Of a stretch of 35,999 nucleotides of DNA, positions 16,654 to 25,752 are shown piece by piece. Made by a program: the position numbers and the translations under genes. The stretch lies in NCBI GenBank assembly GCA_903917235.1, contig CAIWZS010000247.1, forward strand, positions 1-35,999, given 5' to 3'. This DNA comes from an uncultured Planctomycetaceae bacterium (lineage in GTDB: Bacteria; Planctomycetota; Planctomycetia; Pirellulales; UBA1268). A model generated the notes under the pieces. The model was not told where the DNA came from, searched no databases, and saw only the letters and a program-made list of their open reading frames with translations. Every line of letters begins with the position of its first letter. The first letter of the stretch is position 1.

Positions 16654-16684
16654 GCCCCCGAGCCTGGATGCCATACTCGGGGGC
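16654..16684. promoter_or_regulatory. Hairpin in the sulfatase / secreted-protein divergent region
   Basis: A perfect 9-bp stem, GCCCCCGAG pairing with CTCGGGGGC, around a 13-base loop. It lies in the 325-base divergent region, 83 bases before the ATG at 16768. It could be an operator or a leader hairpin. The rest of the region holds the sulfatase -10 candidate and a 59-codon frame (16577-16756) with no family match. Confidence 0.4.
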
Positions 16685-16767
16685 CTTCGGAACGGCAGAT
16701 GCGCCCACCGGAGTGGATCGTGCATGCACGCCGGACGAGCCGTGCTCAAGCAGTGAGGGGTCTTTCG

Positions 16768-17613
16768 ATGGGGCGTTTCTCGCATCGGGCCCACGGGGCG
16801 TTGCTCATCCTGTGCGTCGCGCCGGCTGTCGCGGTGGCTGCGGATCCGCTCGCCATCACCTGGGAGAAGAACACCCTGACGATCTCCGGTGCCCATCTCT
16901 CCGGTGGCGAGATCACAGTCAACTATCTCGAGGCCTACTGTCGCAGCGGCTCGACGGACGCCGACTGGGTGAAGCACACGGTCGTCGGACACACGACCAA
17001 GCTCGTGGAGGCCAGCGAAGACAAGACCCTGGTGCGGCTCGAGGATGCCGTGAACGACGGCCTGCGGGTGCGTCACGAGATCCGTTCCACGCCCGATGAG
17101 GTGCGATTCGAGATCACCGCACACAACCCGACCGACCGGCGCTCGGAGGCCCACTGGGCCCAGCCGTGCATCCGGCTCGCGAAATTCACGGGCGCAGACC
17201 AGCAGGGGTATCTCGCCAAGTCATTCGTTTTCCTCGATGGCCAACTGGCACGCATGCCCACGCGGGATTGGGCCACCCAGGCCCGTTACACGCCTGGCCA
17301 GGTTTGGTGCCCGGCGCACGTCGATCGCAACGACGTGAATCCGCGCCCCTTGAGCCCACTCGTCACGTCGAATGGACTGATCGGCTGCTTCTCTGCCGAC
17401 GACAAGCAGGTGTTCGGCACGGCCTTCGATCCCTACCAGGAGCTTTTTCAGGGTGTCATCGTCTGCCTTCATTCCGACTTCCGCCTCGGGGGGCTGGAGG
17501 CTGGTGAGACGAAATTGATCAAAGGCCGCATCTATATCGCCCCCAACGTGGAGCAGCTTCTGTCGCGCTACCGCGCCGACTTTCCGCACCACGGTCGGCA
17601 GCCCCCCCGCTGA
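16768..17613 (+). CDS. Secreted protein of unknown function
   Basis: A 281-residue protein with a clear signal peptide (GALLILCVAPAVAVAAD). I chose ATG 16768 because GAGGGG sits seven bases upstream; the longer ORF-track start would bury the signal peptide. The mature part appears beta-rich (ITWEKNTLTISGAHLSGGEITVNYLEAYCR; RLEDAVNDGLRVRHEIRS; VRFEITAHNPTD) and contains several Trp, Tyr and His residues, consistent with a carbohydrate-binding or mutarotase-like beta-sandwich, but I cannot name a family. No obvious catalytic motif is seen. Its position opposite the sulfatase and before the PSCyt/DUF1501 pair suggests a role in handling extracellular polymers; this is inference from context only. 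Confidence 0.8.
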   Translation: MGRFSHRAHGALLILCVAPAVAVAADPLAITWEKNTLTISGAHLSGGEITVNYLEAYCRSGSTDADWVKHTVVGHTTKLVEASEDKTLVRLEDAVNDGLRVRHEIRSTPDEVRFEITAHNPTDRRSEAHWAQPCIRLAKFTGADQQGYLAKSFVFLDGQLARMPTRDWATQARYTPGQVWCPAHVDRNDVNPRPLSPLVTSNGLIGCFSADDKQVFGTAFDPYQELFQGVIVCLHSDFRLGGLEAGETKLIKGRIYIAPNVEQLLSRYRADFPHHGRQPPR

Positions 17614-17795
17614 CTCGGCATCCGCGCCTTCGCTTCGGAGGCCCGCGAGCCGGCGGAGGTCGCGCCCCGTCGGGTGGCTTCACCGGAGGCCGGTGTGCTG
17701 CTCTCCGTGTTCGGAAGCTGCCGGTGGTGTTGAGATGGCGGCACGACGCCCATCCCCGCGCCGACGAGCGCGACGTCATGATCGCCTGGCCGGGG

Positions 17796-17801
17796 TAGAC
17801 T
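17796..17801 (+). promoter_or_regulatory. Candidate -10 box TAGACT for the PSCyt/DUF1501 operon
   Basis: TAGACT lies 25 bases before the ATG at 17827, with an AAGGTG ribosome site between them. No convincing -35 box was found. The rest of the 213-base gap holds only a 6-bp stem-loop (CACCGG-AGG-CCGGTG, 17681-17695) without a T tract. Confidence 0.45.
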
Positions 17802-17826
17802 GTGGCGATCGGGCAAGGTGCCGGTG

Positions 17827-20800
17827 ATGAAGAACAACGCCGTCTGTCTTCCGTGGATCACCCTCTCCACGCTCCTGGTCGTGGGCTCGGCGCAGGCTCC
17901 GGCTGCCGACCCGGCCCTCGATCACTTCGAGTCGCGGATTCGGCCGCTCCTCCTCGAGCGGTGCCAGGGATGCCACTCGGGTGCGACCGGCAAGACCAGC
18001 GGCGGGCTCGCCCTCGATACACGTGCAGGCTGGCTGAAGGGGAGCGATTCCGGACCAGTGATCGTGCCCGGCGATCCTGACGCCAGCCTCCTCGTGGCGG
18101 CCATCCGCTCCGGTGCGGACGGCGCGAGGATGCCACCGGAGGACCATGGCGGACCGCTCGCGCAGCGCGACGTCGATGCGGTGGTCGCCTGGATCGCCGC
18201 CGGTGCGCCCGATCCCCGCGAAGGGTCCGCCTCGCTCGGCGGGATGACGCCTCAGGAGGCCCGCGGGTGGTGGGCGTTCCAGCCGCTCGTCGCCGTCGTG
18301 CCTCCCGATGTGAGCGACGCCGGGTGGCCCCGCGGCGACATCGATCGATTCGTCCGAAAAGCGCAGGAAATCCGCGGCATCGAGCCGCTTGAGGATGCCG
18401 ACAGGCGGACGCTCCTTCGCCGGGCGACGTTCGATCTCACGGGCCTGCCACCCACACCGGAGGAGATCGCGGACTTTCTTGCCGACGGCTCGCCCGACGC
18501 GTTCTCCCGCGTCGTGGATCGCTTGCTCGACTCACCGGCGTACGGGGAGCGATGGGGGCGGCACTGGCTCGACGTCGCCCGCTACGCCGACACTGCAGGC
18601 GACGGCGCCGACTATCCGGTGCGGGAGGCGGGCCGCTATCGCGACTGGGTCGTCGCCGCCCTCAACGCTGACCAGCCGTTCGACGAGTTCGTCCGCGACC
18701 AGATCGCCGGCGACATCCGTGCGGCCTCGGGACCAGCCGAGGACTATGCCAGCCGCGTCACGGCCACCGGTTTCCTTGCCATCGGCAAGCGATACGGCTA
18801 CGCCCCCAAGCCCACCTACCAGCATCTCGATTTCGCGGACACGATCGACTCGCTCGGCCGCGCGCTGCTCGGCTTGTCGCTCGGCTGCGCCCGCTGCCAT
18901 GACCACAAGTACGACCCGGTCACGATGGCGGACTATTACGGCCTCTACGGCATCATGCAGAGTTCGAAGTGGGCCTTTCCGGGCGGCGAGGAACACAAGC
19001 GTCCCGCCGACTTCGTGCCTCTCGTGCCGGCCGCAGAGGCGGCGCGTCTCGACGCCGAGCACGCCACCCGACTTCGTGCGGTTGACACCGAATTGGCCGC
19101 CGCCCAGATCGAGCGCGCGCGGCTCGACCCGAACTGGTGGGCTGGTGGAGTCGACCTCGCTTTCGAGGCCCAGAAACCCGGTTCGCAGCCCGCGGCAGCG
19201 TGGCTCGGTATGGGTCCGAACGTCGTGGTGGCCGAGGCACAGAGCCCGTTCACCCACATTCACCCCGCGGGCACGCGCGGGGTGCGGATGGGGACGGGCA
19301 AGCCCAACGAGGGTGTCCGACACGTCTTCGCCCAGCCACTGCGGACCCGCCCCGGCGGGCGAATCCATCTGGCGATCGACTTCCGCACGGTCGCCCCGGC
19401 AGAGCACGGCGGAGCCTACCGGTTCTATGTCGGCCGTGGCGTCGTCGAGTCACTCGCGCTCGAGTGCAGCGTCAGTGCCCGGGAGTTCGCGGTGCGCGGT
19501 GGCGGCGAGTGGAGGGTTGTCCGATCGCTGGAGCCGGGCACGTGGTACACGCTCGCCTGCACGATCGATGGCGACCACCGCACGATCTCGGGAACGGTGG
19601 GCACCTCCGACGACCGCTCGACGTTCGCCGACATTCCGGTTGCGGCGGCATGGGATGGCGTCGTCGACACGTTCATCTGCGACGGCATCGGCCACGTCGC
19701 CGGCCCATCCCCCGCGCGGGACCTCGACAACCTCGCGATCCAAGAGGAACCCTTCGCCCCCGTGGGCACGGCGGTGAACCGTCCCGCCGCCCCCGCCGAC
19801 GCGACCACGCGGATCACCGGAGTCGATGCCCGCATCGCGGAACTGAAGCAGTCGCGCGAGTCGCTCGTTGCCGCGCCCCCCTATCCCGTCGCATACGGTG
19901 TCAGCGAGGGCCGGGCCGGCCCGGCTCGGATCCAGAAACGCGGCGAACCTCACCTGCAGGGGGACGAGGTGCCGCGCCGCTGGATCGACGTGCTCGGCGG
20001 CGATTCGCTCCCAGCCGAGGGGGCCGGCAGCGGCCGGTTGCAGCTGGCCGATTGGGTGACCCGCTCATCCGCGCCGCTCGTCGCCCGTGTCTTTGTCAAT
20101 CGTGTCTGGCAGTGGCACTTCGGCCGAGGCATCGTGCCGACGCCGAGCGACTTCGGCAACCGCGGTGAGCCGCCCTCGCACCCCGAACTCCTCGAATGGC
20201 TGGCGCACGAGTTCGTGGCCTCCGGCTGGCGACTCAAACCGCTCCACCGCCGGATCATGCTCTCGAGGACCTATCAGCTCTCGGGCGGCTCGGACGCGGA
20301 GATCGAGGCGGTCGACCCGGAGTCCGTCTGGCTCTGGCGATACGTCCGTCGCCGCCTCGACGCCGAGTCGATCCGTGACGCGATGCTTTTCGTTTCGGGC
20401 CAACTCGACCGGTCGGTGCCGGATTGCCATCCGTTCCCCGACGTGGCGACGTGGGGATTCACCATCCACAAGCCCTTCCACGCGGAGTACGACTCGAATC
20501 ACCGCAGCCTGTACCTGATGGTGCAGCGAAACCGCCGCCATCCCTATCTGGCTCTCTTCGACGCGGCGGACCCCAACCAGAGCATCGACCGCCGCCTGAC
20601 CACGACGACGCCCACGCAGGCCCTCTACCTCATGAATTCGCCATTCGTCCACCGCCAAGCCGAAGCCTTCGCCGCCCGTCTCGACGCAACGGGCGACGCG
20701 GAACCGCGGCGGATCGAGCGCGGCGTCGAAATGGCATCGGGGTTTCGGCCCGATGCAGCGGATCGCGATCAGTGCGCGGCGTTCCTCGCGTCCTATCGGG

Positions 20801-20907
20801 AGGGACTCGTCGCGCGTGGCAGCCCGACGGATCAGGCGGATGCCGAGGCGTGGGCGGCGCTGTGCAGGGTGCTCCTCACCGACAATGCCTTCCTGAGCGT
20901 GGACTGA
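17827..20907 (+). CDS. PSCyt1 / DUF1549 / DUF1553 planctomycete cytochrome-like protein
   Basis: A 1026-residue exported protein of the planctomycete-specific multidomain type. Order: signal peptide; an N-terminal cytochrome-c-like PSCyt1 domain with heme motif CQGCH and MPPEDHGGPL; DUF1549 (RRATFDLTGLPPTPEEI; YGERWGRHWLDVARYADT; a CARCHDHKYDPVT motif, a second CxxCH); a LamG-like beta region at about residues 480-650; and DUF1553 (VARVFVNRVWQWHFGRGIV; RRLDAESIRDAML; TTTPTQALYLMNSPFV). The family is greatly expanded in planctomycetes and is usually paired with DUF1501, as here one base downstream. Its role is unsettled; electron transfer or extracellular carbohydrate use have been proposed. 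ATG 17827 was preferred over GTG 17818 because AAGGTG lies just upstream. Confidence 0.94.
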   Translation: MKNNAVCLPWITLSTLLVVGSAQAPAADPALDHFESRIRPLLLERCQGCHSGATGKTSGGLALDTRAGWLKGSDSGPVIVPGDPDASLLVAAIRSGADGARMPPEDHGGPLAQRDVDAVVAWIAAGAPDPREGSASLGGMTPQEARGWWAFQPLVAVVPPDVSDAGWPRGDIDRFVRKAQEIRGIEPLEDADRRTLLRRATFDLTGLPPTPEEIADFLADGSPDAFSRVVDRLLDSPAYGERWGRHWLDVARYADTAGDGADYPVREAGRYRDWVVAALNADQPFDEFVRDQIAGDIRAASGPAEDYASRVTATGFLAIGKRYGYAPKPTYQHLDFADTIDSLGRALLGLSLGCARCHDHKYDPVTMADYYGLYGIMQSSKWAFPGGEEHKRPADFVPLVPAAEAARLDAEHATRLRAVDTELAAAQIERARLDPNWWAGGVDLAFEAQKPGSQPAAAWLGMGPNVVVAEAQSPFTHIHPAGTRGVRMGTGKPNEGVRHVFAQPLRTRPGGRIHLAIDFRTVAPAEHGGAYRFYVGRGVVESLALECSVSAREFAVRGGGEWRVVRSLEPGTWYTLACTIDGDHRTISGTVGTSDDRSTFADIPVAAAWDGVVDTFICDGIGHVAGPSPARDLDNLAIQEEPFAPVGTAVNRPAAPADATTRITGVDARIAELKQSRESLVAAPPYPVAYGVSEGRAGPARIQKRGEPHLQGDEVPRRWIDVLGGDSLPAEGAGSGRLQLADWVTRSSAPLVARVFVNRVWQWHFGRGIVPTPSDFGNRGEPPSHPELLEWLAHEFVASGWRLKPLHRRIMLSRTYQLSGGSDAEIEAVDPESVWLWRYVRRRLDAESIRDAMLFVSGQLDRSVPDCHPFPDVATWGFTIHKPFHAEYDSNHRSLYLMVQRNRRHPYLALFDAADPNQSIDRRLTTTTPTQALYLMNSPFVHRQAEAFAARLDATGDAEPRRIERGVEMASGFRPDAADRDQCAAFLASYREGLVARGSPTDQADAEAWAALCRVLLTDNAFLSVD

Positions 20908-20908
20908 C

Positions 20909-22303
20909 ATGCATCCGGGCCCGCCCCTCTCACGTCGTGAATGGCTGCAGCGAGCGCACGGTGGCTGCGGTGCGCTGGCGCTTGCGGCCCTGTTGCGGGA
21001 CGAGGCTGCCGCACGCGATCCGCTGGCAGCGCACCCCGGTCACCATCCGGCCAGGGCTGACGCGGTGATTTTTCTGTTCGCCACCGGCGGCGTGTCGCAC
21101 GTCGATACGTTCGACCACAAGCCGCTCCTCGATCGCGATCATGGCAAGACCATCACCGCCTCGCGCTGGCTGAATCAGTCGGGTGCCTACGAGCGGTTCC
21201 TGATCAGGTCACGCTGGGGGTTTCGGCGTCACGGCTCGAGCGGCACGTGGGTCAGCGAACTGTTTCCCCACGTCGCGGGCGTCGTGGACGATCTCTGCTT
21301 GCTCAACGCGATGCACTGCGACAGCGACGGACACGACAAAGCCACTCTCGCCGCTCACACCGGCTCGGCCCAGTTCGCGCGGCCGAGTCTGGGATCGTGG
21401 GTGAGTTATGGCCTGGGAAGCGAGAATGCCAACCTGCCGTCCTTCCTCGTGCTGGCGCCGGCAGCCCCCTACGCCGGGGCACAGACCTGGGGCAGCGATT
21501 TCCTGCCCGCCTGCCACCAGGGCACCCACGTGGTGCCTGGTCCGGAGCCCCTGGCCAACGTGAGGCCGCGGGTCGCGGCGGCCGACATGCAGGCCCTGGA
21601 ACTGGATCTCCTCGCCCGGCGCAATCGTCGGCACCGCGAGCGCGCCGGCGCCGACGCTGGGCTCGATGCGCGAATCCGCTCGTTCGAGACGGCCTTCGGG
21701 ATGCAGCGCGCGGCCCCGGAAGCGTTCGATTGCTCGGGCGAGACCGCGGAGACACTCGCCCTCTATGGCGTCGAACCGGGCTCCACGGCGGGCTTCGGCT
21801 GGCAGTGCTTGATGGCCAGGCGGCTCGTCGAGCGGGGCGTCCGCTGCGTCGAACTCATCGACGTCGGTTCGAGCAACAACTGGGACTCCCACGCCACCAT
21901 GACCGACCACGAGCGGCTGGCCGGGAACGTCGATCGGCCGATCGCCGCGCTCGTCACCGACCTGAAGCGGCGCGGGATACTCGAGCGGACACTCGTGGTG
22001 TGGACCACCGAGTTCGGACGCACCCCGTTCAACCAGACCCGTGATCATGCGGGCCGCGAGCATCACAACCTCTGCTTCACCTCATGGTTGGCCGGGGGCG
22101 GCGTCCGCGCCGGCCTCGTGCATGGCCGGTCCGACGATCACGGGATTCTGCCCGTCGAGGGGGCCGTGCACACGCACGATCTCCATGCGACGATACTGCA
22201 TCAACTGGGAATCGACCACGAACGTCTCACCTTCCGCCACGCCGGGCGTGACTTTCGTCTCACCGACGTGGCCGGCCGGGTCGTCCGCGAGATCCTCGCC
22301 TGA
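20909..22303 (+). CDS. DUF1501 family protein, probable Tat substrate
   Basis: A 464-residue protein starting one base after the previous stop, so it is co-expressed and probably a functional partner. The N-terminus SRREWLQRAHGGCGALALAALL has twin arginines before a moderately hydrophobic stretch, suggesting Tat export. Family motifs: AVIFLFATGGVSHVDTFDHKP, HCDSDGHDKATLAAHTGS, GSWVSYGLGSEN, WDSHATMTDHE, TLVVWTTEFGRTPFNQ, GREHHNLCFTSWLAGGGVRAG and HDLHATILHQLGID. The layout resembles the alkaline-phosphatase/sulfatase superfamily with metal-binding His and Asp residues, but no reaction has been proven for DUF1501. The gene is complete and undisturbed. Confidence 0.94.
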   Translation: MHPGPPLSRREWLQRAHGGCGALALAALLRDEAAARDPLAAHPGHHPARADAVIFLFATGGVSHVDTFDHKPLLDRDHGKTITASRWLNQSGAYERFLIRSRWGFRRHGSSGTWVSELFPHVAGVVDDLCLLNAMHCDSDGHDKATLAAHTGSAQFARPSLGSWVSYGLGSENANLPSFLVLAPAAPYAGAQTWGSDFLPACHQGTHVVPGPEPLANVRPRVAAADMQALELDLLARRNRRHRERAGADAGLDARIRSFETAFGMQRAAPEAFDCSGETAETLALYGVEPGSTAGFGWQCLMARRLVERGVRCVELIDVGSSNNWDSHATMTDHERLAGNVDRPIAALVTDLKRRGILERTLVVWTTEFGRTPFNQTRDHAGREHHNLCFTSWLAGGGVRAGLVHGRSDDHGILPVEGAVHTHDLHATILHQLGIDHERLTFRHAGRDFRLTDVAGRVVREILA

Positions 22304-22347
22304 TCGCACGGCCGGGGCGGATCGGTCGCCCCTCGACACGCTGGCGT

Positions 22348-22377
22348 TTGCGGAAATCCGATCGGCCGCCATATCCT
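22348..22377 (+). promoter_or_regulatory. Candidate promoter for the DUF885 gene
   Basis: TTGCGG (22348-22353), an 18-base spacer, then TATCCT (22372-22377). Transcription would start near 22384, almost on the ATG at 22387, which favours the downstream GTG at 22435 with its GGAGGG site as the real start. Confidence 0.5.
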
Positions 22378-22434
22378 GCGTCGCCGATGGCAGGAGATCG
22401 GACCGGCGACGTCTTCTCTCGGAGGGTCGGGCGC

Positions 22435-24168
22435 GTGCGGAACATTCATGGCTGGCTCGTCATTGCAGCGATCGTCCTTCCACAAGGTTCCGGTTTCGCC
22501 GACTCCGACTTTCAGGCCCTCACCGCCGACATCATCGCCAGCCACCTGCAGGCGAGGCCGATCCAAGCCGTGAAGTACGGCATCCATGAGCACGATGGCC
22601 GCTATATCGTGCCCGATCGCGAGATGCTGGCCCGGGAAAGCGCGCGATTCGCCCGGTTTCTCGAGGCCCTCGACAGGGTCGACCGCGCGCGACTCACGGC
22701 TTCGGAGCAGGCTGACTGGCGGATTCTCAGGCAAACGCTGGCGAAGGATCGGTGGGAGCTGGAAGTCCAGCGGCAGCCGTGGCGTGACCCGTTGTTTTAC
22801 ACGAGGAACCTCGACGTCAGCGTCTACCTCAAGAGGGACTTCAAGCCGCTTCACGAACGGGTTAGGGACATGGCCGCGATTCTCCGGCACGTGCCGGCGA
22901 CGTTGGCCGCAGCCCGCGACAATCTCGATCTCGTGCTGGCGAAGCCGGTCGTGGAAAGCGGGATCAAGTCGGCGCAGGGCATGGCCAGTTTTTTGGAGAA
23001 GGATCTGGCCGACGAAGCCGGAAAGATCGGCGATGGTCCGATCCTGGATGAGTTTCGGCGGGTGAATACGATCGCGGCCGCGGAGTTTCGGTCGTTCGTC
23101 GCATGGCTCACCCAGGCCCGGCTCCCCACGGCGGATCAGTCGTACGCGCTCGGTGCGGCGGCGTTCGCCGAGATGCTGCGAGCCGATGACGTCGAGATGT
23201 CGCCCGCCGACGTGCTGGAACTGGGCCTCGGTGAACTGAAGCGGGAACAGGCGCGGTTCGCGGCCGCTGCCGCGGAGATCGATCCCACGGCCAGTGCCGT
23301 CGATACCTACCGGGCGATCCAGCGGGAGCATCCGACCGCCGAGGGCCTGTTGCCCGAGGCGCGCAAGAACGTCGAGCTGATCCGCGCGTTTCTCGTCGAC
23401 AGGAACATCGTCACCATCCCGAGCGAAGTCAGGCCGATCATCGCGGAAACACTGCCACCGTTTCGCGCCACGAGTTTCGCCTCGATGAGCACGCCGGGGC
23501 CGTTCGAAAAGAAGGCGACGGAGGCGTACTACTACATCACGCCGGTCGATGCCACGTGGTCGCCGAAGCAGCAGGAGGAATGGCTGACGGCCTACAACTA
23601 CTACACGACCGACGTGCTCACGATCCACGAGGCGTATCCGGGGCACTACCTGCAGTTTCTTGCCCTGAACGCATCGCCGGCGAGCGATGCCGCCAAGTTG
23701 TTCCACACCTACGCCTTCGTCGAGGGATGGGCGCACTACGCCGAGCAGATGCTGATCGAAGAGGGCTTCGCCCAGCCGACGGACGCCGCCACAGCGTCGA
23801 AGGAGGAGCGCGTTCGGGCCGCTAAATATCGGCTCGCGCAGTCCGGCGAAGCCCTGCTGCGGATCTGCCGGTTGTGCTGCTCGGTGAGGATGCACACGGA
23901 GAACATGTCCCTCGACGAGGCGACGCGATTCTTCATGGCAAACTGCCACTACGAGCTGCAGCCGGCCCGGCAGGAGGCGACCCGCGGCACGTTCGATCCC
24001 GGCTATCTCTACTACACCCTGGGCAAACTGCAGATCGTCAAGCTCCGCGAGGAGTGGCGCGAGCAGGAGGGGGCGCGCTTCACCCTGCAGCGGTTTCACG
24101 ACGAGTTTCTCAGCCATGGGGCGCCGCCGATCGCCCTGCTGCGCGACGTGATGCTGAAGCGTCGGTAA
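22435..24168 (+). CDS. DUF885 family zinc metallopeptidase, secreted
   Basis: A 577-residue protein with an N-terminal signal peptide (HGWLVIAAIVLPQGSGFA). The zinc-binding signature HEAYPGH and the downstream FVEGWAHYAEQM helix that supplies the Glu ligand mark it as a DUF885 gluzincin-type peptidase. The helical N-terminal region and the late FDPGYLYYTLGKLQIVKLREEW motif are also typical. The GTG at 22435 is chosen because GGAGGG sits eight bases upstream and a promoter candidate lies directly before; ATG 22387 would leave almost no leader. Substrates of the family are largely unknown. It follows DUF1501 after 131 bases but appears to have its own promoter. A sulfatase remnant lies downstream. 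Confidence 0.9.
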   Translation: MRNIHGWLVIAAIVLPQGSGFADSDFQALTADIIASHLQARPIQAVKYGIHEHDGRYIVPDREMLARESARFARFLEALDRVDRARLTASEQADWRILRQTLAKDRWELEVQRQPWRDPLFYTRNLDVSVYLKRDFKPLHERVRDMAAILRHVPATLAAARDNLDLVLAKPVVESGIKSAQGMASFLEKDLADEAGKIGDGPILDEFRRVNTIAAAEFRSFVAWLTQARLPTADQSYALGAAAFAEMLRADDVEMSPADVLELGLGELKREQARFAAAAAEIDPTASAVDTYRAIQREHPTAEGLLPEARKNVELIRAFLVDRNIVTIPSEVRPIIAETLPPFRATSFASMSTPGPFEKKATEAYYYITPVDATWSPKQQEEWLTAYNYYTTDVLTIHEAYPGHYLQFLALNASPASDAAKLFHTYAFVEGWAHYAEQMLIEEGFAQPTDAATASKEERVRAAKYRLAQSGEALLRICRLCCSVRMHTENMSLDEATRFFMANCHYELQPARQEATRGTFDPGYLYYTLGKLQIVKLREEWREQEGARFTLQRFHDEFLSHGAPPIALLRDVMLKRR

Positions 24169-24249
24169 GGGGGGTTCCCGCCGTCGAGGGAATCCGGGAC
24201 GCGGCCGAGGTCCGCGCCGGCAGGTGTCGCGTCCGGGGCTCTCACGGGT

Positions 24250-24495
24250 TCAGTCGCGAGGGGCCGCGATCGGAGGCGGCAGGTGGGCCGAAAGACGTCG
24301 GACCACGTCGGCATTCCCGGGCCGGGCCGCGACGTTCACCGTCTCGTGCGGATCATCCCGCTCGTCGTAGAGTTCGCGCTCGACGATCGTGCCGTCGCTG
24401 CGGTCCCGCCACAGCGTCAGCCGCCAGCGGGCGTCACGAATGCTGGAACCCATGAGTGGCCGGCCGCCGGTGTGCCCCGCCGCCGACCGCTCGTC
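24250..24495 (-). pseudogene. Sulfatase 3'-end remnant
   Basis: On the minus strand an open frame of about 80 codons encodes a recognisable C-terminus of an iduronate-2-sulfatase-like S1 sulfatase: SIRDARWRLTLWRD followed by ERELYDERDDPHETVNVA, then a short tail and a stop at 24250-24252. Upstream, the frame is closed by a stop at 24496-24498, and neither CxPxR nor metal-binding motifs exist between here and the FAD oxidoreductase gene. It is therefore a decayed or deleted gene whose 5' part is gone. It accounts for much of the 462-base gap between the DUF885 and FAD genes. It differs in sequence from the intact sulfatase at 14.5-16.4 kb, so it is not a simple duplication of that one. Confidence 0.75.
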
Positions 24496-24560
24496 TCACT
24501 GATCCCGCTCGCGGCCACGAGCATGAGGCCTCACGCCGAGTGGAGGCGGGCATGCCGTGG

Positions 24561-24566
24561 TAGAGT
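24561..24566 (+). promoter_or_regulatory. Candidate -10 box TAGAGT for the phosphonate operon
   Basis: TAGAGT lies 64 bases before the ATG at 24631, just after the sulfatase remnant. No clear -35 hexamer and no inverted repeat was seen, so nothing here shows phosphate-dependent control. Confidence 0.4.
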
Positions 24567-24630
24567 CCTGCCGAGTGTCCTCCGGTCGACGGCCGTCGTT
24601 CGGGGAAAGGACAAGACGGGTCCCTGGCTC

Positions 24631-25752
24631 ATGCGCGGCACGAAGGTCGTCGTCATCGGTGCCGGTGTCATCGGGCTCACGCATGCCGTGACCGCCCGGG
24701 AAGCCGGCTGCGCGGTGACGGTGCTCGAACGCGACGGCCGCGCCCTGGGGGCGTCGGTTCGGAATTTCGGGACGCTCTGGCCCATCGGCTGCGTGCCGGG
24801 AGTGGAACGTGAGCAGGCGCTGCGGGGTGTCCGCCGCTGGCAGGAGATCGCCGGTGTGGCCAGGTTCTGGCACGATCCCTCGGGCTCCGTCAGCCTCGCC
24901 TATCGCGCGGAGGCCTGGCAGGTGCTGCAGGAGTTCGCCGGCACGAGCGCGGACTTCGAACTGCTCGACGCGGCGGCGTGCGTCCGCCGCTTCCCGGCCG
25001 TGAATCCCACCGGGCTGCGCGGCGGACTGTTCAGCCCGGCGGAGACGCTGCTGCACTCGCCCACGGCGATCCCGGCACTCGCGGAGCACGTCCGTCGGCT
25101 CGGGGTGACGGTGCACGTCGGCACGCCGGTGGCGCGGGTGCTCGCCGACCACGTGGAGACCAGCGATGGCCGACGCTTCGAGTTCGACCGGCTCGTGATC
25201 GCGGCAGGAGAGGAGATGCGGCTCTTCTTTCCGGAGGCCGTCGCCGCGGCGCAGATCCAGCCCTGCAGGCTGCAGATGATGCGGACGGTGCCGCAGCCGG
25301 CCGGCTTCACCCTCGGGGCGATCCTCGTCGGTGACCTGACCCTCTGTCACTATCCGGCCTTTCGCGACTGCCCGAGCATGCCGCGGCTGCGGGCCCGGCT
25401 GCAGGCGGAATTGCCCGAGCATCACCGCTGGGGCATTCACGTCATCGCGGCCCAGCACGCCGACGGCAGCCTCACCCTCGGCGACTCGCATGAGTATGGT
25501 CTCGACCTGCCGCCCGACAGCCGCCCCGAGGTGGACGACATGATCCTCGCCTCCCTGCGCGAGTTCGCGGTCGTTCCGGATCTGCGGATCGCGGCCCGCT
25601 GGCAGGGTGTCTACCTGAAGAGCACCGTAGGCCGGACGCAGGTCGTGCTCCAGCCCCGCGAACGTGTCACCATGGTCACGGCGATGGGGGGCCTCGGCAT
25701 GACGCTGAGCTGGGGGCTCGCCGAACGAACCATCTCCTCGTGGCGGGCATGA
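24631..25752 (+). CDS. FAD-dependent oxidoreductase, phosphonate-associated (TIGR03364-like)
   Basis: A 373-residue DAO-type flavoprotein. Seen: the dinucleotide-binding VVVIGAGVIGLTHA followed by VLERDGRALGASVRNFGTLWPIG, a substrate-domain centre, and the C-terminal VYLKSTVGRTQVVLQPRERVTMVTAMGGLGMTLSWGLAE flavin-closing stretch. This matches the TIGR03364 clade, defined by neighbourhood with phosphonatase genes. Members are proposed, and for some relatives shown, to oxidise aminophosphonates (such as N-methyl or hydroxy derivatives of 2-aminoethylphosphonate) to phosphonoacetaldehyde. phnX begins at the base after its stop, giving a direct substrate hand-over. I use ATG 24631, where the fold begins; the ORF-track start would add over 100 unlikely residues. 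The exact substrate is inference. Confidence 0.88.
   Translation: MRGTKVVVIGAGVIGLTHAVTAREAGCAVTVLERDGRALGASVRNFGTLWPIGCVPGVEREQALRGVRRWQEIAGVARFWHDPSGSVSLAYRAEAWQVLQEFAGTSADFELLDAAACVRRFPAVNPTGLRGGLFSPAETLLHSPTAIPALAEHVRRLGVTVHVGTPVARVLADHVETSDGRRFEFDRLVIAAGEEMRLFFPEAVAAAQIQPCRLQMMRTVPQPAGFTLGAILVGDLTLCHYPAFRDCPSMPRLRARLQAELPEHHRWGIHVIAAQHADGSLTLGDSHEYGLDLPPDSRPEVDDMILASLREFAVVPDLRIAARWQGVYLKSTVGRTQVVLQPRERVTMVTAMGGLGMTLSWGLAERTISSWRA

Noticed and set aside
17681-17695. Stem-loop CACCGG-AGG-CCGGTG as a terminator after the secreted protein gene
   Set aside because: The stem is only 6 bp and no T tract follows; too weak to call.
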